Of a DNA stretch of 64,000 nt, positions 23,901 through 31,088 are shown piece by piece (within the stretch, counting starts at the first letter, position 1; each line of letters begins with the position of its first letter). The DNA is taken from contig CACMJS010000002.1 of NCBI GenBank assembly GCA_902614085.1, forward strand, positions 62,001 through 126,000, written 5' to 3'. Position numbers and translations under genes: made by a program. This DNA is from an uncultured Alphaproteobacteria bacterium. Lineage in GTDB: Bacteria; Pseudomonadota; Alphaproteobacteria; HIMB59; GCA-002718135. The notes under the pieces were generated by a model. The model was not told the origin of the DNA. It worked only from the letters and a program-made list of their open reading frames with translations, and did no database searches.

Positions 23901-24944
23901 ATGTCTGATGAAATTTTATCTTTAATTTACACATTTTCTAAGAAATTTAGTGATCCTGAAACAAATCTTAGTTTTGATCCTAAAAATCAAAATATTTCAG
24001 CAGTTGTAAAAGATGGCAATGTAAACATTTCTTTACTTGTAAAAGGTCAAAAAGAAGATCTTTATCTAAATATAGCAAGATTGCTTAAAAATAATGTTGA
24101 ACAAATTTCTGGAATACTTTCTGTGAATGTCGTTATAAACTCAGATGTAGAAAATACTAAAACTAATAATAATAATAATAAAAGATTTAAAATTGATGCA
24201 AAAAATATAGTAGCAATTGCTAGTGGTAAAGGTGGAGTTGGCAAATCAACATTTTCGGTAAATCTTGCCACAGCATTAAGTTCACTAGATCTTAAAATTG
24301 GCTTACTTGATGCAGATATTTATGGTCCTAGCATTCCTAGAATGATGGGTATTTCAAAAAAACCTATAATGAATGAAAACAAAAAACTTATACCTTTAGA
24401 AAATTACGGAATAAAATTAATGTCTATTGGATTTATTCTAGACTCTGAAGCTCCAACAATTTGGAGAGGACCAATGGTCATGAAAGCATTAGAGCAAATG
24501 TTTAATGGAGTAGAATGGGGTGAATTAGATTACCTTATAATAGATTTACCACCTGGTACTGGAGACGCTCAGCTTACTTTAGCTCAAAGTTCAAAACTTT
24601 CAGGATCAATTGTAATTTCTACACCTCAAGATGTAGCACTTACTGATGCTAGAAAAGGAATAAATATGTTTAAAAAAGTAAATGTTGATATTCTTGGTAT
24701 TGTTGAAAATATGAGTTATTTCATCTGTGATAATTGTAATCATAGACATTATATATTTTCAAAAGATGGTGTAAAAAAAGAGGCTGAAGAATCTAAAATA
24801 CCTTTTTTAGGAGAAATTCCTATTGATACAAATTTAAGAATTCAATCAGACAATGGAATACCTGCTTTGATAGATAATCCAGATAGTAAAATTTCAAAAA
24901 AATTTATATCAATTGCTAAAAACTTAAAAAAATCTCTAGATTAA
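23901..24944 (+). CDS. mrp: Mrp/NBP35 family Fe-S carrier ATPase
   Basis: SGKGGVGKSTFSVNLA, DADIYGPSIPRMMG, LDYLIIDLPPGTGDAQLTLAQ, VENMSYFICDNC. Confidence 0.94.
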   Translation: MSDEILSLIYTFSKKFSDPETNLSFDPKNQNISAVVKDGNVNISLLVKGQKEDLYLNIARLLKNNVEQISGILSVNVVINSDVENTKTNNNNNKRFKIDAKNIVAIASGKGGVGKSTFSVNLATALSSLDLKIGLLDADIYGPSIPRMMGISKKPIMNENKKLIPLENYGIKLMSIGFILDSEAPTIWRGPMVMKALEQMFNGVEWGELDYLIIDLPPGTGDAQLTLAQSSKLSGSIVISTPQDVALTDARKGINMFKKVNVDILGIVENMSYFICDNCNHRHYIFSKDGVKKEAEESKIPFLGEIPIDTNLRIQSDNGIPALIDNPDSKISKKFISIAKNLKKSLD

Positions 24945-25780
24945 ACATTCATCAGAGCATCAATTTTTTCATGATGCTGATAGTTTATTAATTTAAAATC
25001 ATCTACTTTATATTTAAAAAAATCTTTTGTTTCAAATTGAAGGTCAGGTAATTTTTTAGGTTCTCTTTCTAATTGAATTTTTACCTGTTCAAAATGTTCT
25101 TTATAAATATGAAAATCTCCTAAAGAATGAACAAAAGTTCCAACTTCTAATTTACACTCTCTAGCTAACATATGAGTTAAAAGACTATAACTAGCTATGT
25201 TAAATGGAACTCCTAAAAACATATCACATGACCTTTGGTATAATTGACAACTTAATTTGTTATTAGAAATAAAAAATTGTGAAAATGCATGACATGCCGG
25301 CAATGACATATTTTTAATCTCAGGAGGATTCCAAGCTGAAATTATATGACGCCGTCCATTTGGATCTTCTTTGAGTCCTTTAATTAGGTTTAAGACTTGA
25401 TCTTCTCCATTAAAATTTCTCCATTGAACTCCGTAAATTTTGCCAACATCTCCCTCAAATCTAGCTTTTGATTTCCAATAATCAGCTTGAGCATTTTGGG
25501 TCCAAATTGTTTTTTTATGTTTTAAATTTTCTCTTGAATCATTGTATAAAATTTCAGCAAGTCTTCTCTCATCGTTTGAACCTTCAATAAACCACAATAA
25601 CTCTGAAACTACAGATTTCCATGCTAGTTTTTTAGTTGTTATTGCAGGGAAACCTTTTGATAAATCATAATGCATTTGATAACCAAATGATTTTCTGACA
25701 CCACCTGCTCTACTTTCAACATCAGAGCCATTATCATAACAAAATCTTAACGCATCTAGGTATTGTTTCATTTTTCCCAA
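24941..25780 (-). CDS. thyA: thymidylate synthase
   Basis: IYGVQWRNF, RRHIISAWNPPEIKNMSLPACHAFSQFF, YQRSCDMFLGVPFNIASYSLL. Confidence 0.97.
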   Translation of the reverse strand: MGKMKQYLDALRFCYDNGSDVESRAGGVRKSFGYQMHYDLSKGFPAITTKKLAWKSVVSELLWFIEGSNDERRLAEILYNDSRENLKHKKTIWTQNAQADYWKSKARFEGDVGKIYGVQWRNFNGEDQVLNLIKGLKEDPNGRRHIISAWNPPEIKNMSLPACHAFSQFFISNNKLSCQLYQRSCDMFLGVPFNIASYSLLTHMLARECKLEVGTFVHSLGDFHIYKEHFEQVKIQLEREPKKLPDLQFETKDFFKYKVDDFKLINYQHHEKIDALMNV

Positions 25781-26256
25781 ATCTCAAAATGACAAGTTGA
25801 GTCGCCATTAATTTTTTTAATCATTTTCATATTATTTTCTATTGAAGAAATATCTATAAATTTTTCACAATTGTAATTACCGTAGATTCTAGTTAGATAA
25901 AATTGTTCTATTAAGTTAAAAGTTAAATTTATTATTTCTGAACCACCGATAATAAAAATATCTTTATCCGCATATTTTAATTGAATATCCTGAATTTGAT
26001 TTTTTATATTTCCACTTATGTAATAATCAGCTCCCTGAATTAACTTTTTATCCTTATTTGTAATAAGAACATTTATTCTATGTTTTAGAGGTGTCGGCAT
26101 AAAAGGATCTTCCCAGGTCTTCCTTCCCATAACTACTACATTATTTATAGTATTTTCTTTAAACCATTTTAGGTCAATCGAATTTTTTGGCCAGGGCATA
26201 CTTTGACCCTTACTTATGCCTCCTTTTTCATCAACTGCCATAATTGCTTTAATCAT
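25768..26256 (-). CDS. folA: dihydrofolate reductase
   Basis: MIKAIMAVDEKGGISKGQSMPWP, NNVVVMGRKTWED, IFIIGGSEI. Confidence 0.93.
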   Translation of the reverse strand: MIKAIMAVDEKGGISKGQSMPWPKNSIDLKWFKENTINNVVVMGRKTWEDPFMPTPLKHRINVLITNKDKKLIQGADYYISGNIKNQIQDIQLKYADKDIFIIGGSEIINLTFNLIEQFYLTRIYGNYNCEKFIDISSIENNMKMIKKINGDSTCHFEIWEK

Positions 26257-26322
26257 ATTTTATTTATTTTATGTCTTAATTAGTAACAATTTTTTTTTTT
26301 AATTGCTAGGTTTCAAGACAAA

Positions 26323-26354
26323 ACTTTCAAGTATAATTACTTTCAGGTATAATA
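26323..26354 (+). promoter_or_regulatory. tandem 16-bp repeat containing two TATAAT -10-like elements upstream of ssrA
   Basis: ACTTTCAAGTATAATT / ACTTTCAGGTATAATA, adjacent and 14/16 identical; each unit contains TATAAT. Confidence 0.5.
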
Positions 26355-26359
26355 ATAAT

Positions 26360-26610
26360 GTTGCTTTGCAACTAAGATAATAAATGCTTTGTGCAATAAG
26401 TTATTCGGACCCGGGGGCGGTACCCGGCGTCTCCACCATATATGGGGACGAAATAGGTTTGACGGTAATTCAAAGACAAAGACTTTATCCGGTATTGTAC
26501 CACCGTTATCGGGCTATTTTATAAACGCTAACGATAATAGATTAGCACTTGCTGCCTAGTTTCTAGGTGAGCGCGGTCAGGGGCACCGAGCAACAGAACG
26601 CCCCACTTTT
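26360..26610 (+). ncRNA. ssrA: tmRNA, circularly permuted (two-piece) type
   Basis: The acceptor 3' end (GGACCCGGGGGCGGTACCCGGCGTCTCCACCA, CCA at 26436-26438) lies upstream of the tRNA-like 5' end (GGGGACGAAATAGGTTTGACGG from 26444), with 5 nt (TATAT) between. GGGGACG pairs with CGTCTCC. Tag frame 26527-26559: GCT AAC GAT AAT AGA TTA GCA CTT GCT GCC TAG = ANDNRLALAA*. Outer ends are approximate. Confidence 0.93.
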
Positions 26611-26669
26611 TTAAAATTATCTAGTAATATCAATAATTTTTTATAAAAACCTATCTACGAAGTTTACTA
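26594..26669. repeat. direct repeat R1, copy 1, starting at the ssrA 3' end
   Basis: CAGAACGCCCCACTTTTTTAAAATTATCTAGTAATATCAATAATTTTTTATAAAAACCTATCTACGAAGTTTACTA; aligns with 27396-27471. Confidence 0.88.
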
Positions 26670-26685
26670 CGAAGTTACTACGAAG
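26655..26685. repeat. CTACGAAG octamer cluster A (three copies)
   Basis: CTACGAAG at 26655, 26667 and 26678. Confidence 0.85.
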
Positions 26686-26750
26686 GAAAATATATAATTT
26701 ATTATTAGATAATGTAAATTTTTGGATTTATTTTAACAAATTAATTGATA

Positions 26751-27272
26751 ATGAATTATGAGTCTGAACTAACTGGTGGTCATCCAAATTCACTAGGTAA
26801 TACAATAAAAGTTGTTGAACATGTTATTGTTAAAAAAAATAGAATTAATTCATTAATTAAGTGTTATTCAAGCACAGACCAAATAGTAAGATTAAGAACA
26901 TCAAATGCTTTTAAAAGAATTTTTAGACAAAAACCAGAATGGTTTTTAGATTTTAAACATATTTTCTTAAACAAAATTTCAAAGATAAAACAATCTTCCA
27001 CACAATGGACCTGCGCTCAATTATTTTCAGAATTAGTTAATCAATTAGAAAATAAAGAACAAAAAAAAGCAAAAAAAATTGTATCTGATTATCTTAATAA
27101 TTCCAGTGATTGGATTGTTTTATGTCAATCAATGAATGCTCTAATAACTTTCAATAAAATTGATAATAAAACAATAAAAGAAAATATAAAAATTATTAAA
27201 AAACTATCAAAAGATAGAAGAAAGGCAGTTTCTAGACTAGCAAAGAAATTATTATCCTTAATTAAAGAATAA
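26751..27272 (+). CDS. hypothetical protein, helical (HEAT-like) cargo of the ssrA-flanking insertion
   Basis: 174 aa from ATG at 26751 (TTG at 26745 also possible). Contains ELTGGHPNSLGNTIKVVEHVI and SSTDQIVRLRTSNAFKRIF; predominantly helical-looking and Lys-rich. Confidence 0.75.
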   Translation: MNYESELTGGHPNSLGNTIKVVEHVIVKKNRINSLIKCYSSTDQIVRLRTSNAFKRIFRQKPEWFLDFKHIFLNKISKIKQSSTQWTCAQLFSELVNQLENKEQKKAKKIVSDYLNNSSDWIVLCQSMNALITFNKIDNKTIKENIKIIKKLSKDRRKAVSRLAKKLLSLIKE

Positions 27273-27278
27273 AAAAGA

Positions 27279-27343
27279 CTACGAAGAACAAAAAACAAGA
27301 AATCTAACAAATAACGAAAACTTACTACGAAGTTTCTACGAAG
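27279..27343. repeat. CTACGAAG octamer cluster B (three copies)
   Basis: CTACGAAG at 27279, 27325 and 27336. Confidence 0.85.
27299..27324. repeat. direct repeat R2, copy 1
   Basis: GAAATCTAACAAATAACGAAAACTTA, exact match to 27476-27501. Confidence 0.92.
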
Positions 27344-27395
27344 AAGTTTTCAAAAGTCCTTATTTTCTGTTAATAATGATTTAGTGATCGTTATA

Positions 27396-27471
27396 CAGAA
27401 CGCCCCACTTTTTAAATATTATCTAATCTTATCAATCATTTTTTTTACAAACCTCTCTACAAAGTTTACTA
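27396..27471. repeat. direct repeat R1, copy 2 (ssrA 3'-end copy outside ssrA)
   Basis: CAGAACGCCCCACTTTTTAAATATTATCTAATCTTATCAATCATTTTTTTTACAAACCTCTCTACAAAGTTTACTA; imperfect copy of 26594-26669. Confidence 0.88.
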
Positions 27472-27475
27472 GTTT

Positions 27476-27501
27476 GAAATCTAACAAATAACGAAAACTT
27501 A
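27476..27501. repeat. direct repeat R2, copy 2
   Basis: Exact 26-nt copy of 27299-27324. Confidence 0.92.
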
Positions 27502-28284
27502 TTAATTTAAGAAAAATGGTTCTTTCAGTAAAGATTTATCAAATTTTTTTTTATTTAAATCAATTTCTTTCTCAAAATATATTTTTACTATCTCTTCATT
27601 GAATTCACTTTTTTTTGAGTATCTGACTTCATTTTTTTTAGTTTGGACCAAAGGTTTAATTTCAAAAATTGAAGCATCTTTAATTCTTTCAGAAATAGAA
27701 TAAAATGCTGATTTAATAGTAGACATTGTGTATTTAAATGGATTGATTTTTAAATTAGACATGGCGTGATAAAGTATAGGGCCACTGTCTAATCCTTTAG
27801 AAAGTAAGTGAACTGTTGTTCCAACCAAATGGGGATTATCGTCATATAAAGCCCAAAAGTTACAATCAGCACCTCTATAATATGGTGATACTCCAGCATG
27901 AATATTTATTGCTTTTTGTTTAACTAAAAAGTCTGCAAGCTCGCCTTTAATATAACTACTGCCAAAAGTTATATAAAGATCACTTTTCAAAAAATCTGAC
28001 AGTAAATCCATTGAACAATGATTTAAATCTCCAAAAAGCATTGGCAAAATTTTGATATTATTTTTGTTATTTATATATGAATTGCCAAATATCTGCGATT
28101 GAGCTTTAGCAAGATTGTTAAAATATTTTTTCATAGTTGGTGATGCTTGATAGTGACCCGGAATTATTCCTGGAAAAATAGTGCTGCATTCCTGAATGAC
28201 ATATAGTTTATCAGAAACATCTGATAAAAGGTTAATTAAATTAATATGTCTACTTTTATTGGAAGTAAATAAGGTTATTTTCAT
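27502..28284 (-). CDS. formyltransferase family protein
   Basis: Formyltransferase core: AINIHAGVSPYYRGADCNFWALYDDNPHLVGTTVHLLSKGLDSGPILYH. Lacks the overall context of methionyl-tRNA formyltransferase. Confidence 0.8.
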   Translation of the reverse strand: MKITLFTSNKSRHINLINLLSDVSDKLYVIQECSTIFPGIIPGHYQASPTMKKYFNNLAKAQSQIFGNSYINNKNNIKILPMLFGDLNHCSMDLLSDFLKSDLYITFGSSYIKGELADFLVKQKAINIHAGVSPYYRGADCNFWALYDDNPHLVGTTVHLLSKGLDSGPILYHAMSNLKINPFKYTMSTIKSAFYSISERIKDASIFEIKPLVQTKKNEVRYSKKSEFNEEIVKIYFEKEIDLNKKKFDKSLLKEPFFLN

Positions 28285-28379
28285 TAATTCATTCTTATTA
28301 TGATTAATTTATATCATTATTTTATTAAATTTTTTATTATTACAGATAATTTAAAAACCAATATAAAAAGTGAAATCAT

Positions 28380-28880
28380 TTATTTTTCTTTAAGAAAAGG
28401 AACCATTGAACTCCAAACACCATCTTTTTTTAGACGATGATAGATTGCTGCTAATATATGAATTCCTATAAACACATACAATAAATTAATTACAATTTCA
28501 TGGAAAGTAATAGTAATTTTTATTAAAAAGGGAGTGTTAGTAAGCCAATATAAATATCCAATTAATAATCCTGATAAAACTATTAAAATCAACAATAAGT
28601 ACATTCCATTATGAATAAATTTTGAAGCTTTTTTTTGAAAATCTGAAGTTTCTTCAGGTATGGAAGTTTTTTGTGTAGTTTTCATATAGATAAAACGGAT
28701 TATCAAAAGAATCAAAAAAATGATTGCAAAAATAATTTCAGATCTAAAAAAGATAATATCTTCTAGTTGATTAATATCATCAACTTGCTTAGCAACACCA
28801 TAAATAAATAAAATAACAAAACCCCAGTGAAATAATTTTGCTAACTTACTGTAATGTGAATTATTTTTTTCTAGACTCAT
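28380..28880 (-). CDS. cytochrome b561-like membrane protein
   Basis: 166 aa, four TM segments with spaced His (KLAKLFHWGFVILF, KFIHNGMYLLLILIVLSGLLIGYLYW, TFHEIVINLLYVFIGIHILAAIYHRL). Confidence 0.8.
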   Translation of the reverse strand: MSLEKNNSHYSKLAKLFHWGFVILFIYGVAKQVDDINQLEDIIFFRSEIIFAIIFLILLIIRFIYMKTTQKTSIPEETSDFQKKASKFIHNGMYLLLILIVLSGLLIGYLYWLTNTPFLIKITITFHEIVINLLYVFIGIHILAAIYHRLKKDGVWSSMVPFLKEK

Positions 28881-28925
28881 AAATTGTAATGAAATATTTA
28901 TAAATTATAAAAGCAAAAATTACAA

Positions 28926-29354
28926 ATGATAGAATATCAAAAAATATTAGATAAAAATATGTTAAATGTTTTTATAGATATTTTAAGAAATATTAGAGAC
29001 AATGGATTAACAAATAATAATCATCTTTATGTAACATTTTTTACTAATCATAAAAAAGTTGAGTTACCTAAATGGTTAAAGAAACAATATCCTGAAGAAA
29101 TGACAATAGTTATTCAATATGAATATAATAACCTTATAATTAATAATGAATATTTTTCTATCACTCTTTCTTTCAATAATATTAAGACTAATTTAAAAAT
29201 AGGTTTTGAAGCTATAAAATCTTTTGCTGATCCCTCAGCAAACTTTGGTTTAATACTTCAAAAACAAACTTTGAATGAAAAAGAGACAAATAATAATATC
29301 AACCCAGATAATGTTATTGATTTTTCAAGTTTTAAAAAAAATTATGATAATTAA
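28926..29354 (+). CDS. sspB: SspB-like ClpXP adaptor (stringent starvation protein B family)
   Basis: NNHLYVTFFTNHKKVELPKWLKKQYPEEMTIVIQYEY, FSITLSFNNIKTNLKIGFEAIKSFADPSANFGL, followed by a hydrophilic tail. This matches my recollection of the alphaproteobacterial SspB pattern. Confidence 0.85.
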   Translation: MIEYQKILDKNMLNVFIDILRNIRDNGLTNNNHLYVTFFTNHKKVELPKWLKKQYPEEMTIVIQYEYNNLIINNEYFSITLSFNNIKTNLKIGFEAIKSFADPSANFGLILQKQTLNEKETNNNINPDNVIDFSSFKKNYDN

Positions 29355-29361
29355 ATTAAAA

Positions 29362-30108
29362 CTAATCTTTTCTTTTAAATATTTTAATTTTTATGAATAA
29401 AATTATAATTAGTTTAATCATATTTATTGCTACTCTAAGAGATGAATAAAAATTATACGTTATTTTAGAATATCCTTCCCTTTTTAAATAAAAAACTGGA
29501 ATTTCAATTATTTTATTATTTTGTTCAATTAAATTAATCATTAATTCTGGTTGAAAATGTGATTTCTTGACTGAAAGTTTATTTATAATTTTTTTAATAG
29601 ATTGTTTCTTAAATGCTTTATATGAACAACCTACATCGGTTAACGTTGGTCCATTAAATAAATATTCTAAAAATTTTGCTACTAAAATATTTCCATACCT
29701 TAAATAAGATGTCATTTTTGCCCCCAAACCAATCATAGATTTTGAGGTCCTTGTGCCAAATACGCAGTCAAAATCATCAAGATAAATTAAAAATTTGTAA
29801 ATATCTTTATGAGAAAAAGTTAGATCTGGTTCACAGGTAATAACATAATCAGATTTTGATTCTTTTAATCCTCTGGTTAAAGACGCTCCATACCCTTGTT
29901 CATTTTCATTGATTAATTTTGCATTAGTTTTTTTTACTTCTATTTTTGTATTATCTGTACTGTTATTATCAATAACTATGATATTTTTAAAAATTTGTAA
30001 TGATTCAAAATCATTGATACATTTATTTATTGATCTTTCTTCGTTATACGAAGGTAGAATAAGATCTATTTTATTCCTAAATTTTTTTAAATAATCTTCT
30101 TCTTCCAT
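29362..30108 (-). CDS. glycosyltransferase family 2 (polyprenyl-phosphate sugar transferase-like)
   Basis: IDLILPSYNEERSI, IIVIDNNSTDNT, GYGASLTRGLKESKSDYVITCEPD, GCSYKAFKK. Confidence 0.88.
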   Translation of the reverse strand: MEEEDYLKKFRNKIDLILPSYNEERSINKCINDFESLQIFKNIIVIDNNSTDNTKIEVKKTNAKLINENEQGYGASLTRGLKESKSDYVITCEPDLTFSHKDIYKFLIYLDDFDCVFGTRTSKSMIGLGAKMTSYLRYGNILVAKFLEYLFNGPTLTDVGCSYKAFKKQSIKKIINKLSVKKSHFQPELMINLIEQNNKIIEIPVFYLKREGYSKITYNFYSSLRVAINMIKLIIILFIKIKIFKRKD

Positions 30109-31088
30109 GTTTGAGGTGTTTTTTTATTTTTAATTTCTAAATTTATATTATAGTCAAACTCTCTTGCGCCTCTTTTTTTAATATAATCATAAGTTAGTGA
30201 AATTGATTCATCTAAAGAAAATCTAGTTTTATAATTTAATATTTTTCTTGCTTTATTTGAGGAGCAGGTTGCAAACTTTACTTCTTGTGGTCTATCTTCA
30301 TAGTATATATGTTGGCCATTAAAATTAGTTACATTAGAGCACTTATCTGCAAGTTCATTTATAGATATGAATTCTTCATCAGGACCAATGTTAATAATTT
30401 CTTTTGAAGATTCTATATTGTGAATTGCTTCTTCTATACAATAAATACAATCATCAACATATGAAAAACATCTTTTTTGAGAACCATCTCCGTATATGAT
30501 AGCTGGTTTATTTAATAGCATGCGGTTTAAAAAAATTGACATAACGTTTCGGTAAGGATCATCATATTTTTGTCTTGGGCCAACTATGTTGTGTGGAACC
30601 AAAATAGTCCAATCAAAATCATGTATTTCTGATAAATTTCGTAATACTTCTTCAGTTGCAACTTTTGCAATACCATATGGATCTTGTGGTTTAGTTTTCA
30701 TATCCTCTGTAAATGGATAATTTTGAGATCCGTATCTTGCCATAGATGAACAATAAATAATTTTCTTAACATTATTGGAAATTGCTGCTGAAAAAGTGGA
30801 TACACTTGCCTCAAAAATATTTTTTGTAACAAAAGAGGGTGAGAAAACAGATAATCCCTCATATGCTGTTGCGGCACAGTGGATGAGAACATCTGTCTTT
30901 TCTAGAGCTCTTTGCATTGATTGAAAATCACAACAATCAATATTATAAAATTTAAAATCATTAGATAAATTATCCTCGTAACCACCAATGAAATTGTCAT
31001 TGCCAGAAATATTATATTTATTTTTCTTTAAATGATGCGCAAGACTTGATCCTAAAAAGCCAGCTATGCCTGTAATAAAAATGTTCAT
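30087..31088 (-). CDS. NAD-dependent epimerase/dehydratase (nucleotide-sugar type)
   Basis: MNIFITGIAGFLGSSLAHHLKKN, IYCSSMARYG, DPYGIAKVATEEVLR, ILVPHNIVGPRQKYDDPYRNVMSIF. Confidence 0.9.
   Translation of the reverse strand: MNIFITGIAGFLGSSLAHHLKKNKYNISGNDNFIGGYEDNLSNDFKFYNIDCCDFQSMQRALEKTDVLIHCAATAYEGLSVFSPSFVTKNIFEASVSTFSAAISNNVKKIIYCSSMARYGSQNYPFTEDMKTKPQDPYGIAKVATEEVLRNLSEIHDFDWTILVPHNIVGPRQKYDDPYRNVMSIFLNRMLLNKPAIIYGDGSQKRCFSYVDDCIYCIEEAIHNIESSKEIINIGPDEEFISINELADKCSNVTNFNGQHIYYEDRPQEVKFATCSSNKARKILNYKTRFSLDESISLTYDYIKKRGAREFDYNINLEIKNKKTPQTWKKKII

Noticed and set aside
24164-24182. AAT/TAA microsatellite in mrp
   Set aside because: Short Asn-rich linker between the N-terminal domain and the P-loop domain; expected in an AT-rich genome, not a notable element.
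26594-27501. CRISPR-like array interpretation of the repeats near ssrA
   Set aside because: Repeats are few, of different lengths, not regularly interspaced with unique spacers, and no cas genes are nearby.
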